A DNA stretch of 61,316 nt from Candidatus Abyssobacteria bacterium SURF_17 (GTDB lineage Bacteria > Abyssobacteria > SURF-5). Each line of letters begins with the position of its first letter. Within the stretch, counting starts at the first letter, position 1. This document shows, piece after piece, positions 26,313 through 35,506 of this stretch. The position numbers and the translations under genes are program-made. Where the stretch lies: NCBI GenBank assembly GCA_003598055.1, contig QZKI01000110.1, positions 1 to 61,316 of the forward strand, written 5' to 3'. Below the pieces are notes generated by a model, which worked only from the letters and a program-made list of their open reading frames with translations, was not told where the DNA came from and did no database searches.

Positions 26313-26595
26313 TTGGCACAATAGGTAGGCAGCAAATGGTTTGGGAGGAACGCAGGAAGACTGAGTGCAGCAAGGCCGTTCAGGAATGAATCGAGCCGGT
26401 AGCTGCATATAGGGGTGTAGCGGGGGGTACTTCTGGGTCTGAGAGGCGGCGGGAATATCGCCTTCTGCGCCCTTGATGCATGAGAAGCATTCTTCTTCCT
26501 ATTTTCCTTCCTGCGGCCAGCCGCTCTGCCGAAGCTGCGCAAGAGAGAGCCTGCGCTTTTTGCTTGACACACGTGATGAACGAAGAGTTGCTGAA

Positions 26596-27138
26596 ATGAA
26601 GATTGCAGTGGACAAGATCCCCGAAGAGGGTCACCCTGTCGAGGGCAAGATCGAGGCGTCAGAGATAGCGCTCGATATGCCAGGTTACGGCATGAGCGAG
26701 CCGATGGCAATTGCGGGTCGTGTTACCAAAGTGGACCGGGATGTGTATCTCACCGCAACCCTTCGGGGGGCACTCGATTCCGAGTGCAGCCGTTGCCTGA
26801 CGGCGTTCAAGATGCCGCTCGGCCTTAACCTGAGCGTGGTGTATGTGCCGGACAAAGGACGGATGGAGGAGAAGGAAGGAGCGCTTGAGTCCGATTTCAA
26901 CGTCTCCTTTTATGAGGACGACGTCATAGATATTCTGCAAGACGTGAAAGAGACAATCATCATCAATCTGCCCATTAAGCCGGTGTGTCGGCCCGACTGC
27001 AAGGGACTTTGCCCTCACTGTGGGGCCGACTTAAACGTTGCGGACTGTGGATGCGAAAAGGCCGCACGCGGCTCTCCGTTTGAGGAATTGAAAAAGCTGA
27101 AGTCGAAACTGGAAGAGAAACAGAGGAAGCAGTCGTGA
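26596..27138 (+). CDS. DUF177 (YceD-type) Cys-rich protein
   Basis: A 180-residue protein of the DUF177 family that is almost always encoded beside rpmF; some homologues are linked to rRNA maturation. The family core is LDSECSRCLTAF (about 61-72) followed by acidic strands, and the C-terminal Cys cluster CRPDCKGLCPHCGADLN (about 136-152) plus DCGC probably binds zinc. It ends in a Lys-rich helix. The ATG at 26596 was taken from the homologous N-terminus (MKIAVDKIPEEG); the ribosome site is weak. rpmF follows after 140 bases. Confidence 0.9.
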   Translation: MKIAVDKIPEEGHPVEGKIEASEIALDMPGYGMSEPMAIAGRVTKVDRDVYLTATLRGALDSECSRCLTAFKMPLGLNLSVVYVPDKGRMEEKEGALESDFNVSFYEDDVIDILQDVKETIIINLPIKPVCRPDCKGLCPHCGADLNVADCGCEKAARGSPFEELKKLKSKLEEKQRKQS

Positions 27139-27154
27139 TTGCTTCTGTTTCGGG

Positions 27155-27238
27155 GACATAATACTGATTGTCTCATAGCATGCCGTGGCCAGGAAAATGA
27201 CAATTCTTTGTTCTTTCTAAGAGAATAGGTATTATGTC
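27155..27238. repeat. Nested inverted repeat between DUF177 and rpmF
   Basis: GACATAATAC (27155-27164) and GTATTATGTC (27229-27238) are perfect complements. Inside them ATTGTC (27167-27172) pairs with GACAAT (27199-27204). The outer word matches the ends of another element at 39654-39750, so this is either a mobile-repeat insertion or a leader hairpin controlling rpmF. Confidence 0.6.
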
Positions 27239-27278
27239 TGCGGAAGCATGGGAAACTTATTGAACTGGAGGAAGTCAG

Positions 27279-27461
27279 ATGGCTTTACCGAAACGCAGGA
27301 TTTCACGCACCCGTCGTGATAAGCGCCGCGCCCATCGCGCGCTCCGCGCACCGAACACGATAAAGTGCCCGAATTGCGCCAAACCCATGCTTTCCCATAG
27401 GGTTTGCCCGGAGTGCGGATTTTATAAAGGGCGCCAGGTCGTGATGACGCCTGAGAGCTAA
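27279..27461 (+). CDS. rpmF: 50S ribosomal protein L32
   Basis: A 60-residue protein with the L32 start MALPKRRISRTRRDKRRAH and the Zn-binding pairs CPNC (about 30-33) and CPEC (about 43-46), so it is the Cys-containing (zinc-binding) paralogue type. A TGGAGGAAG ribosome site precedes the ATG. It is the only ribosomal protein gene in the window and leads into the fatty-acid synthesis genes. Confidence 0.97.
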   Translation: MALPKRRISRTRRDKRRAHRALRAPNTIKCPNCAKPMLSHRVCPECGFYKGRQVVMTPES

Positions 27462-27500
27462 GCATTCTCGCCTTTGGATGCGCTGAAGAGGGTAGTTGAA

Positions 27501-28427
27501 ATGGGCAAGACGGCGTGGATATTCCCCGGCCAGGGGAGCCAGTGTATTGGAATGGGCCGGGAATTGTGCGAACGCAACGAAGAGGCTCGGCTGATATTTG
27601 AGCGAGCCGAAGAAACGCTGGGGACGCCCCTGCGCAGGATCATGTTTGAGGGCCCCGAGGAAACTCTCAAGGAGACGCGAAACGCGCAACCCGCGATCTT
27701 CGTATTGAGTGTCGCACTCGCACGAGCGCTTTCCTCAATGGGACATGTTCCGGATTTCGTCGCGGGTCACAGCCTCGGCGAGTATTCGGCACTCGTGGCT
27801 GCTGGGGCGATAGAATTTGACGATGCAGTGGAACTGGTAAGGGACCGCGCACTCTCTATGCAGGAGGCATGCCTTACGAATCCGGGCACCATGTGCGCGA
27901 TACTCGGGCTGGATGCGCCAACGATTGGTGAGGTGTGCGCCGGCGTTTCCGACGGCATCGTGGATGTCGCGAACATCAATTCTCCCGGGCAAGTGGTCAT
28001 TTCGGGCGAGCACGAGGCCGTTCGCAAGGCCGGTGAGGATGCGAAAAAGCGTGGGGCAAAACGGGCCATGCCCTTGCAGGTTTCCGGCGCCTTTCACTCT
28101 CGCTTGATGCGTCCAGCGGCGGAGAAGTTCGCTTCCTCCGTCCGCACAGCCAGCATCTCTCGGCCGCTCGCACACTTTTTCCCCAACGTGTCTGCATCTC
28201 CAACGGAAGCACCTGAGCAGATTCGCGCAGGCCTTATACGGCAAATATGCAGCCCCGTTCTCTGGCAACTGACGATTGAGAGAATGCTCGAGCGCGGGGT
28301 GGAGACGTTTGTTGAAGTTGGTCCGGGCAAAGTGCTCACAGGCCTGCTGAAACGGATAAATGGTTCCTCAATCACATTGAACGTTGATGGTCCCGAGTCG
28401 CTCGAACAGGCGGCACAGGCGCTGTGA
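27501..28427 (+). CDS. fabD: Malonyl-CoA:ACP transacylase
   Basis: A 308-residue cytosolic enzyme that moves malonyl from CoA to acyl carrier protein, the first committed step of FAS II. Key parts: FPGQGSQ near the N-terminus, the active-site GHSLGEYSAL with Ser91, the Arg region downstream and SGAFHSRLM with the catalytic His near 200. It begins 39 bases after rpmF and its TGA overlaps the fabG start. In many bacteria plsX and fabH sit between rpmF and fabD; here they are absent. Confidence 0.96.
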   Translation: MGKTAWIFPGQGSQCIGMGRELCERNEEARLIFERAEETLGTPLRRIMFEGPEETLKETRNAQPAIFVLSVALARALSSMGHVPDFVAGHSLGEYSALVAAGAIEFDDAVELVRDRALSMQEACLTNPGTMCAILGLDAPTIGEVCAGVSDGIVDVANINSPGQVVISGEHEAVRKAGEDAKKRGAKRAMPLQVSGAFHSRLMRPAAEKFASSVRTASISRPLAHFFPNVSASPTEAPEQIRAGLIRQICSPVLWQLTIERMLERGVETFVEVGPGKVLTGLLKRINGSSITLNVDGPESLEQAAQAL

Positions 28428-29182
28428 TGGGAAGGAACAGCAAGCAGCTCGACGGGAAAATTGCCATAATCACCGGGGGTTCTCGGGGTATTGGGCGTTC
28501 GATTGCCGTGGCGCTCGCACTCGAGGGGGCGACTGTCGTTGTGTGCAGCCGCAACCTCGACTCGAACCGGGACACGGCCGAATACATCAAATCGCTGGGG
28601 GGAAACGCGCGGTGCCATCGGGTGGATGTCACCGACCCGGATTCGGTCTCGATTCTCGTCGAGGACGTCCTCAAGGAATACGGACGCATTGATATCCTCG
28701 TGAACAATGCCGGTGTCACGGCCGACAACTTGCTGCTTCGTCTCAAGGAAGCTGACTGGGACAAAGTCGTTGATACGAACCTGAAAGGCACGTTCAACTG
28801 CACCAAGGCAGTGGTGCGGGCGATGTTAAAGCAACGCTCCGGCAAGATCATCAATATCGCATCGGTCGTGGGAATTGTGGGCAATCCGGGCCAGGCTAAC
28901 TACTGCGCCTCGAAAGCCGGCGTCATCGGTCTCACCAAGTCCGTCGCGCGCGAACTCGGCTCACGCAATATAACCGCTAACTGTGTGGCCCCCGGATTCA
29001 TCAGGACTAAGATGACCGATGCGCTTCCCGAAAAAGCGAGAGAGGAAATGTTAAAGCTCATTCCGCTCGGTCGGCTCGGCGAGCCGGAGGATGTGGCGGA
29101 AATCGTGAAATTTCTGGCGTCTCCCGCCGCTGACTATATAACGGGCGAGGTGATACGCGCCGACGGCGGGATGGCGATGTAA
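28427..29182 (+). CDS. fabG: 3-oxoacyl-ACP reductase
   Basis: A 251-residue short-chain dehydrogenase using NADPH to reduce 3-oxoacyl-ACP. The cofactor motif is GGSRGIG (about 18-24), followed by NNAG and the catalytic NIASVVG...YCASKAG (Ser-Tyr-Lys). The C-terminal PLGRLGEPEDVAEIVKFLAS and TGEVIRADGGMAM are typical of FabG. The start is taken as the ATG at 28427, overlapping the fabD stop in ATGA-like fashion; a GTG at 28424 is directly in front and equally possible. Confidence 0.95.
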   Translation: MGRNSKQLDGKIAIITGGSRGIGRSIAVALALEGATVVVCSRNLDSNRDTAEYIKSLGGNARCHRVDVTDPDSVSILVEDVLKEYGRIDILVNNAGVTADNLLLRLKEADWDKVVDTNLKGTFNCTKAVVRAMLKQRSGKIINIASVVGIVGNPGQANYCASKAGVIGLTKSVARELGSRNITANCVAPGFIRTKMTDALPEKAREEMLKLIPLGRLGEPEDVAEIVKFLASPAADYITGEVIRADGGMAM

Positions 29183-29248
29183 GGGCTTCGAACACCAAGG
29201 AATGGGGATGCAGCTCTCACGTGTGGACGAAAGGAGTCTAGGGTACAT

Positions 29249-29482
29249 ATGGTCGAGGTGAAAGAAGACAGAATCAAGGAGATCATCGCGGAAAAACTCG
29301 ACATTGGCATCGAACAGGTGACGGACGGGGCGAAGTTCATCGATGACCTCGGCGCCGACTCTCTCGATGTCGTCGAACTCATCATGACGCTCGAAGACGA
29401 GTTCGAGATCGAGATAACCGACGAAGACGCCGAGAAAATCGTGACTGTGCGCAACGCCATCGACTTCATCAAGAGCCTGTGA
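29249..29482 (+). CDS. acpP: Acyl carrier protein
   Basis: A 77-residue acidic helical protein. The phosphopantetheine attachment Ser38 is in [19 protein letters not shown], the canonical ACP motif. It carries growing acyl chains between Fab enzymes. An AAAGGAG site lies 20 or so bases upstream of the ATG, slightly far. It lies between fabG and fabF in the common order. Confidence 0.97.
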   Translation: MVEVKEDRIKEIIAEKLDIGIEQVTDGAKFIDDLGADSLDVVELIMTLEDEFEIEITDEDAEKIVTVRNAIDFIKSL

Positions 29483-29527
29483 GCACAAAGAACTGTCCCC
29501 ACCGACACAGGCGGGGGATAATCATTC

Positions 29528-30769
29528 ATGCTACGACGTGTGGTAATAACGGGCGCGGGCGTGATTTCGCCCGTCGGCAATACGCTTGAGAAATTCTGGG
29601 ATTCCCTGAAGGTTGGGCGTTCCGGCGTAAAACGCCTGACTCATTTCGACACGAGTGAATACTCCTCAAAGGTCGCGGGTACGGTTGAGGATTTCAAGCC
29701 GGACGAGTATTTCTCTTCGAAAGAGATTAAGCGCAGTGACAGGTTTGCCCAATTCGCGCTTGCGGCGAGCAAGATGGCGCTCGTGCATTCCGGGATCGAA
29801 CTTGACAAGATGGACCGCGACAGAGCAGGAGTGCTCATCGGCTCGGGTATCGGCGGCATTGCGACTATGGGAGAACAGCACGCAACATTCATCGAGAGGG
29901 GACAGAGGAGGATAAGTCCGTTCGCCATCCCCATGCTCATCATCAACATGGCTTCGGGAATTGTTGCGATGTCGTTCGGACTCAAAGGGCCGAACACCGC
30001 CGTCAGCACTGCGTGTGCGACCGGCTCGCACGCAATAGGAGACGCCTACCGAATCATCGAGCGCGACGAGGCCGACGCGATGCTTGCCGGCGGCAGCGAG
30101 GCCGCTCTCACCGATTTCGGGTTCGGCGCCTTCTGCGCAATGCGCGCTTTGACAACATCCCGCAACGACGAACCCGAGCGTGCCAGCAGGCCGTTTGACC
30201 GCTTGCGCGACGGATTCGTCATGAGCGAAGGCGCGGGCGTTATCGTGCTCGAGGAGATGGAGCACGCCCGCACGCGAGGCGCAAACATACTCGGCGAGAT
30301 CATTGGCTATGGAATGTCGGCGGACGCGTATCATATCACTGCCCCCTCGCCTGACGGCGAGGGCGCTGCCCGTGCCATGCGCGCCGGCCTCAAGAGCGCG
30401 CGCCTCGCGCCTGAAGCAATCTCGTACATCAATGCTCACGGGACCTCGACTCCGCTGAATGATAAGCTTGAGACCGATGCCGTGAAAGCCGTTTTCGGCG
30501 ACCACGCGCGAAAGCTCGCCATCAGCTCGACGAAATCGCACATGGGCCACCTGCTCGGCGCCGCCGGCGGTGTCGAGGCGATAGCCACCTTGTTCGCCAT
30601 GCAGGAGAGTGTTGTCCCCCCGACCATTAACTATGAGGAGCCCGACCCGGAATGTGATCTTGACTACGTCCCCAACGTCGCCCGGGAAATGAATGTTGAG
30701 TACGCAATGAGTAACTCGTTTGGATTCGGCGGAACCAATGCAACCCTTGTCTTCAAAAGATATCAGTAA
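29528..30769 (+). CDS. fabF: 3-oxoacyl-ACP synthase II
   Basis: A 413-residue condensing enzyme elongating acyl-ACP with malonyl-ACP. The catalytic Cys163 is in [14 protein letters not shown] and the two His are in [13 protein letters not shown] and [14 protein letters not shown]. It starts [16 protein letters not shown] as FabF proteins do. The end overlaps the likely rnc start by 32 bases. With fabH missing from this cluster, FabF or a distant FabH would have to supply initiation. Confidence 0.97.
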   Translation: MLRRVVITGAGVISPVGNTLEKFWDSLKVGRSGVKRLTHFDTSEYSSKVAGTVEDFKPDEYFSSKEIKRSDRFAQFALAASKMALVHSGIELDKMDRDRAGVLIGSGIGGIATMGEQHATFIERGQRRISPFAIPMLIINMASGIVAMSFGLKGPNTAVSTACATGSHAIGDAYRIIERDEADAMLAGGSEAALTDFGFGAFCAMRALTTSRNDEPERASRPFDRLRDGFVMSEGAGVIVLEEMEHARTRGANILGEIIGYGMSADAYHITAPSPDGEGAARAMRAGLKSARLAPEAISYINAHGTSTPLNDKLETDAVKAVFGDHARKLAISSTKSHMGHLLGAAGGVEAIATLFAMQESVVPPTINYEEPDPECDLDYVPNVAREMNVEYAMSNSFGFGGTNATLVFKRYQ

Positions 30770-31490
30770 TCATCAGTCCTCGCACGTCGTAGAGCCCGCG
30801 CGCCGCAGGGTTCTCAGAGAATGCGAGAAGCTCTTGCACGTGCGGTTCCGAAGGCTTGCACTGCTCGACCAGGCGCTTTCCCACTCCTCGTTTGTCAATG
30901 AAATGCCCGAGCAGAAGCGTCCCCATAATGAGAAGCTCGAGTTTCTCGGAGATGCCGTGCTCGAGCTCGTCGTCAGTCACGAGCTGTTCGATTCCTATCC
31001 CACCTATTTCGAGGGACAGCTCACGAAGCTGCGCGCGGCTGTCGTGAGCAAGGCTACACTCGCCGTGGTTGCCAAGAAGATCGGCATCGCTGCGTACATC
31101 CGCCTGGGCAAAGGCGAGGAAATGGGCGGCGGGCGAAAACGCAATGCGCTTTTGGCCGATGCGATGGAAGCGGTCATTGGCGCCATTTACCTTGACGGGG
31201 GCCTCAGGTCGGCGCGTGAATTTGTGGTACGGCACTTCGGCCCGGAAATCGAAAGCCTCGACCGCGACCAACACAAAATGGATTACAAGTCTATCCTGCA
31301 GGAAATCACGCAATCGCGGTTCCAGACCCTTCCCAAGTACACCGTCGTGAGCGAATCGGGTCCCCCGCACGAGCGCACCTATGAGGTCTTGCTCACCATC
31401 AATGACGAACCATACGGCGTTGGCCACGGCTACAATAAGAAGGAGGCCCAGCAGAACGCCGCATGCGATGCTCTCAGAAAATTGCAGTAG
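30738..31490 (+). CDS. rnc: Ribonuclease III
   Basis: A 250-residue double-strand-specific endoribonuclease. Residues about 25-150 form the RNase III domain with the signature [17 protein letters not shown] and the downstream catalytic [15 protein letters not shown]. Residues about 175-250 are a dsRNA-binding domain ([12 protein letters not shown] ... [16 protein letters not shown]). The only plausible ATG in frame is at 30738, inside the end of fabF. The fabF-rnc linkage is common in bacteria, which supports the call. It would process rRNA precursors. Confidence 0.95.
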   Translation: MQPLSSKDISNHQSSHVVEPARRRVLRECEKLLHVRFRRLALLDQALSHSSFVNEMPEQKRPHNEKLEFLGDAVLELVVSHELFDSYPTYFEGQLTKLRAAVVSKATLAVVAKKIGIAAYIRLGKGEEMGGGRKRNALLADAMEAVIGAIYLDGGLRSAREFVVRHFGPEIESLDRDQHKMDYKSILQEITQSRFQTLPKYTVVSESGPPHERTYEVLLTINDEPYGVGHGYNKKEAQQNAACDALRKLQ

Positions 31491-31570
31491 TAGGTCTGTT
31501 CAACAACTGGAAATCTGCTCTCGGCTCCGGAGTTTCGGGTTCCGAGTTCTATGTTGCGCATTCCATCAAT

Positions 31571-31602
31571 TGTACGGGCGACCCGATGGGTTACTCGTCC
31601 GC
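31571..31602. repeat. Degenerate repeat family C word
   Basis: TGTACGGGCGACCCGATGGG is a decayed version of the family C hairpin at 5646-5671. Confidence 0.4.
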
Positions 31603-31642
31603 AAGGACAGCAGGGGTGAAGGCGTATTACGGAGCATGACGG

Positions 31643-32806
31643 ATGGACTATTTTCTGACGGAGCGGCAGAAAGCGATACGCGAACTTGCCCGCAAAATCG
31701 CTGTTGAGAAGGTTCGGCCCGTTCGCGCGCAGCTCGACGAGACCTCGGAATTCCCGCGCGAGATACTGAGCGAGTTAGCCAAGGTCGGACTCTGCGGCAT
31801 CTTTATTCCCGAGCAGTACGGCGGCACGGGTGACGGATGCCTCGGACTCTGCCTCGCCGTCGAGGAAATAGCGCGCGTCTGCGCGGGCGTGTGCACCACG
31901 TTTGCCGCCACCGCGCTCGGCTCGATGCCCATCCTCGTTGCAGGGAGCGGAGAGCAGAAACAGAAATATCTCCCCGCGATTGCGTCGGGCAAAGCGCTCG
32001 CGGCGTTCGGGCTGACGGAAGCCAACGCCGGAAGCGATGCAGGCGCCATCGAGACCACCGCCGTCAGCGACGGTGATTATTACGTTCTCAATGGGCGCAA
32101 ACAGTGGATAACGAACGCGGGCGAGGCTCAAATATACATCATCTTCGCGATGACGGATAAGAGCCGGGGCAGCCGTGGCGCGAGCGCGATCATCGTCGAG
32201 GGGAACACGCCCGGGATGACGTTCGGCCGCACCGAGAACAAGATGGGCATCCGCGCATCGCTGCAGCGCGAGATTTTCTTCGAGGATTGCCGCGTCCCCA
32301 AGAGCAATGTGCTCGGACGCGAAGGCATGGGCTTCATCGTCGCCATGAAAACGCTCGATACCACGCGCCCGGGCATCGGCGCGCTCTCCGTCGGCCTCGC
32401 GCAAGGCGCATACGACGAAGCCATCCAGCACGCGCGCACCCGCCAGCAGTTCGGCACGTCAATCGCTTCGTTCCAGGCCATCCAGCACATGCTCGCTGAT
32501 ATGGCCACGCAGATAGAGGCCGCGCGCGCGCTCGTGTTCGCGACCGCGCGGATGATAGATGCAGGCATCAGCGGCGTCTCGAAGGAATCGGCGATGGCGA
32601 AAGTGTTCGCCTCCGACATGGCTATGCGCGTGACGACCGATGCCGTCCAGATTCTCGGCGGCTACGGCTACATGAAGGAATATCCCGTCGAGAAGATGAT
32701 GCGCGACGCCAAAATCACCCAGATATACGAAGGCACCAACCAGATTCAGCGCAACATCATCGCCCGCCACCTTATCAAAGAGAGCGCCGGCGGCGCACAG
32801 GAGTAA
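31643..32806 (+). CDS. Acyl-CoA dehydrogenase
   Basis: A 387-residue FAD enzyme that oxidises acyl-CoA to trans-2-enoyl-CoA. Full three-domain plan: N-terminal helices with LCGIFIPEQYGG, middle beta domain with FGLTEANAGSDAGAIETTA and KQWITNAG, and the C-terminal four-helix domain with ILGGYGYMKEYPVEKMMRDAKI and the catalytic base region YEGTNQIQRNIIAR. The high similarity pattern is of the short-chain/butyryl type, but the substrate cannot be fixed. Etf genes are not nearby. It is separated from rnc by about 150 bases and likely has its own promoter. Confidence 0.95.
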   Translation: MDYFLTERQKAIRELARKIAVEKVRPVRAQLDETSEFPREILSELAKVGLCGIFIPEQYGGTGDGCLGLCLAVEEIARVCAGVCTTFAATALGSMPILVAGSGEQKQKYLPAIASGKALAAFGLTEANAGSDAGAIETTAVSDGDYYVLNGRKQWITNAGEAQIYIIFAMTDKSRGSRGASAIIVEGNTPGMTFGRTENKMGIRASLQREIFFEDCRVPKSNVLGREGMGFIVAMKTLDTTRPGIGALSVGLAQGAYDEAIQHARTRQQFGTSIASFQAIQHMLADMATQIEAARALVFATARMIDAGISGVSKESAMAKVFASDMAMRVTTDAVQILGGYGYMKEYPVEKMMRDAKITQIYEGTNQIQRNIIARHLIKESAGGAQE

Positions 32807-32876
32807 TCTCCTCTTCGCGGGAATATGGGATAAGCGGACAGGGCTTATGCCAAATCATTAGAGAGGAGGTACATTT

Positions 32877-33176
32877 ATGGTATACCTTTTATCCACCATC
32901 GCGGTAATCCTCGGCGCAATCAGCCTCTTTATCATGCTCTCGTTCGACCCGGATGCAGGATTCACGGCGACAAATGCTGCTGGCCTTGTAGGAGTCGCCC
33001 TGAGTGCGATTCTCCTCGCGTTCGCGTTTGTGCTTCATTCGCTGCAATCCATGCAGAAGACAATACAGGCGCTCAAGCGCTCCCTCGAGTCCGAAACATC
33101 GCGCACAGGCGCGAAAGAAGACTCGCAGCAGCCGGTGAGGCACGGGCTTTCACCGGACCAGCAAATTCTCTTCTGA
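32877..33176 (+). CDS. Small two-helix membrane protein
   Basis: A 99-residue protein with two predicted membrane helices (about 4-22 and 33-55) and a soluble C-terminal tail with a short coiled-coil stretch (LQSMQKTIQALKRSLESE). A strong GAGAGGAGGT site precedes the ATG, so translation is credible. No family recognised and no functional neighbour. It may be a membrane-associated scaffold. Confidence 0.65.
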   Translation: MVYLLSTIAVILGAISLFIMLSFDPDAGFTATNAAGLVGVALSAILLAFAFVLHSLQSMQKTIQALKRSLESETSRTGAKEDSQQPVRHGLSPDQQILF

Positions 33177-33357
33177 CCCGCAGATTCACGCAAAGTCTCC
33201 CCGGAACCAATACCGGCGAGGCGTTTTTCTTGATGCGGGATTTCACGCGTTCGCACGGATTCGGAACGCGAATGAAGACTGTTCCGTCACTGAGAGACTT
33301 CCTCCGGAATTCGTTGCTTTGGAAATCTTCAATTCCTGTTGTAAGCTCCGATACGCA

Positions 33358-33460
33358 GTCATTGCGAGCGAAGGGCCGCAGGCCTGAGCGAAGCAATCTC
33401 GATATGATGCAGAGATTGCTTCGTCGCTCGGGTCTGAGACCCTGCGCTCCTCGCAATGAC
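33358..33460. repeat. Palindromic repeat family D, copy 2
   Basis: 103 bases: GTCATTGCGAG at the left end and CTCGCAATGAC at the right end are exact complements; inside are GAAGCAATCTC and GAGATTGCTTC. This is the shortest and most symmetrical copy. Confidence 0.8.
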
Positions 33461-33576
33461 CATGCTTTTGGTCACGGCTGCGCTGCCTTCATCTCGAACT
33501 TGCTACCTCTCCATTGTGAGGACGCTTCTTCATCAGGCAAAAACTCTTGCTAACCGATAGTGCCACGAGTGAGAGT

Positions 33577-33688
33577 GTCCTGCAATTGTAGGGGCGCCCC
33601 TATGTGGGCGCCCGGACGGCTCACCGCAAGCGGCCACGCAGGGCCGCCCCTACACGAATATCTCCCACAATTTCGAATTGCGGGACAG
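33577..33688. repeat. Composite intergenic repeat with family C core
   Basis: Outer arms TGTCCTGCAATT (33577-33588) and AATTGCGGGACA (33677-33688) pair with one mismatch. The inner arms TGTAGGGGCG and CGCCCCTACA bracket a GC-rich loop. Confidence 0.7.
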
Positions 33689-33831
33689 TTACGAGTCGGT
33701 GCTTTGTTTTTTTTCGTCCAAGTCTGTCTTTTCGTGATTATATTCGAATTATGGACCAATTTTGCGCTTGATTTTGTACCAAAGTCCGTGATTCAATTGT
33801 TCTCAGCGTCGGAGGTTCAAAGGAATTATTT

Positions 33832-34125
33832 ATGTCCAGAATTATACGAATCCTCAGCGAGGCTGAGAAAGAAAAACTCGGCAGATCATCTCCTCACGCC
33901 GGCCGCAAAGACTCACGGACGCCGTCAGCATCGGGGAGCGGTCACAAGGGCAAGCCAAGAGCTGGAGCTGTTCCCGGGCACGGCGACGTTACCAAGACGG
34001 CGGACAATGTGCTCGAGGAAATTGAACGTATCAGAGAAGAGCTCCTGCAGATTCAAGAAGAAGAGAGGGAGATTCTCCGCAAGTTGCGGGATATGGTCGG
34101 TAAGGTCCGGAAGCCAACAAAGTGA
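33832..34125 (+). CDS. Small basic protein with C-terminal coiled coil
   Basis: A 97-residue protein of unknown function. Residues 1-17 form a helix, residues 18-55 are a Gly/Ser/Lys/Arg-rich disordered segment, and residues 56-92 form a strong amphipathic coiled coil (VLEEIERIREELLQIQEEE). An AAAGGAA site precedes the ATG. No similarity to a known family comes to mind. It is convergent with the serine hydrolase gene. Confidence 0.55.
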   Translation: MSRIIRILSEAEKEKLGRSSPHAGRKDSRTPSASGSGHKGKPRAGAVPGHGDVTKTADNVLEEIERIREELLQIQEEEREILRKLRDMVGKVRKPTK

Positions 34126-34249
34126 ATATAGGTGAAGTTCCGCATACACGATGTGTTCTCCGGATTTTCCGTGGGTGGAGAATGATGTTTCTCGTGTCTG
34201 TTCTGCAAGCCGTGTAGTCCGTACTTCGATTCGCCTTTTTCCCTTGCCC

Positions 34250-35488
34250 CTATTTTCCCTCATTCCCGAGTGCGCTCGCCATAGCGAAAAGGACCCCGGT
34301 CCACATATCAACAGCGCCGGTTGTCTTGCCGTTGCGGACGATGATTACGTCGTGCGCCGGACAAACATAGATGAATTGGCCGAGATGGCCGCAGGCGATG
34401 AAATCGTCGTTTTCTTCATCACGCGTGTAACCCCACCACATGTATTTGTAGTAGCCTTTTCCCGATGCGAAGAAGTCGCGGTTAAAGGCGGCGAACGCGT
34501 AGTAGTCGGGGTTTTCGCGCGAGCGGTCTCTCCGCGTGGACTCGGCGACCCATTCTTCCAGAACAATCTGCTGGCCGTCCCAGCGCCCGCGATTGAGGAA
34601 CAGCCGGCCAAACTTGGCGAAATCTATCGCGCGCGCGTTGATGCCACTCTCCATTTTCTCGAAGCCGCTCTCCTCGCTGTCGATGCTCCACGAGGCCGGA
34701 TATTCCATTCCAAGCGGTTTCCAGATTTTTTCTTCGAGGTATTGAGCGACCGGTTTCCCCGTAGCCCGTTCGAGAATCATGCCGAGGAACATCGGATGGT
34801 AGTTGTTATAGAGGAAATATTTCCCGACCGGCGCGGTGATGGGCGCCTCGAGCGCGACCCGGCGCAGGTCGGGGTCGTAGTATGTCCGCGCGTCATCGCC
34901 CCACGGCGTTCCGTTCTCGACATACTTGATGCCCGATGCCATGAGCAACAGATGCTTTATCGTGACGGCATCAAACCCCTTGCCCTCCAGCTCGGGCAGG
35001 TACTTCGTGACGGGGTCATCAACGCCTTCGATGAATCCCTCGCCTATCGCGATTCCGATGAGCGCCGAAGTGAATGATTTCGCCATCGAGAACGATGTGT
35101 TAACGGAGTCGCGCGTGTATCCGTTGAAATAGTTCTCGTACCATATTGCATCGTCCTTGATGACGATGAATCCGGTGGTGTCGTTCGCTTTCAGGAAGTC
35201 GTCGAGGTCGCCGATGCGCGTCTTCTTCCCTTTGCTCCTGTATTCGATGTCGTCGAACAGGTCCGAAACAACGTTGTTCTCTGGCCCGCGCGCGAAGTGG
35301 AACACAGGCGGCTCGTTCCCGACCCCGCGATACGGGAATCTATCGCAATCCCTGATGTCCGATTGTCCCCACGCAAGGCAGCGGTACACGTACGTCGGCG
35401 ACCACACAACACAGCCGACAACAATCGCTACCGCCACGACAACCAGCGGCAACAGCAGAATCCCCAAAAGCAGTCTGCGAGCTTTCAT
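34250..35488 (-). CDS. Membrane-anchored serine hydrolase, class C beta-lactamase family
   Basis: A 412-residue protein with an N-terminal hydrophobic anchor (residues 5-28), so it acts outside the inner membrane. The penicillin-binding fold motifs are present: S134-M-A-K137 (SxxK), YNNYH (YxN) near 230 and GHLGQF (the KTG/HxG-like third motif) near 377. Such proteins are usually esterases or D-amino peptidases rather than resistance beta-lactamases. The ATG follows GGGAGAAA. It lies 18 bases downstream of the alcohol dehydrogenase stop on the same strand and may be co-transcribed. Confidence 0.88.
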   Translation of the reverse strand: MKARRLLLGILLLPLVVVAVAIVVGCVVWSPTYVYRCLAWGQSDIRDCDRFPYRGVGNEPPVFHFARGPENNVVSDLFDDIEYRSKGKKTRIGDLDDFLKANDTTGFIVIKDDAIWYENYFNGYTRDSVNTSFSMAKSFTSALIGIAIGEGFIEGVDDPVTKYLPELEGKGFDAVTIKHLLLMASGIKYVENGTPWGDDARTYYDPDLRRVALEAPITAPVGKYFLYNNYHPMFLGMILERATGKPVAQYLEEKIWKPLGMEYPASWSIDSEESGFEKMESGINARAIDFAKFGRLFLNRGRWDGQQIVLEEWVAESTRRDRSRENPDYYAFAAFNRDFFASGKGYYKYMWWGYTRDEENDDFIACGHLGQFIYVCPAHDVIIVRNGKTTGAVDMWTGVLFAMASALGNEGK

Positions 35489-35506
35489 TGCGCTATTTCT
35501 CCCGTT

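Larger units (their letters stand above)
25967..26595. other. 629-base gene-free stretch between pyrG and DUF177
   Basis: No credible protein gene. Holds a possible structured RNA (26100-26282), a strong promoter (26283-26312) and a leader of about 275 bases for the DUF177-rpmF transcript. The leader has small hairpins, for example GGCG/CGCC around 26446-26463, but no riboswitch class I can name. Confidence 0.6.
33177..33831. other. 655-base gene-free stretch with two repeat elements
   Basis: Holds repeat family D copy 2 (33358-33460) and the composite family C element (33577-33688). The rest is AT-rich upstream sequence of the next small gene. Short open frames across it run through the repeats and are rejected. 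Confidence 0.6.

Noticed and set aside
29666-30550. 294-codon minus-strand frame inside fabF
   Set aside because: Antisense shadow of fabF, no ribosome site or domain.
34151-35077. 308-codon plus-strand frame over the serine hydrolase gene
   Set aside because: The minus-strand gene has complete SxxK, YxN and HxG motifs; this frame has none.
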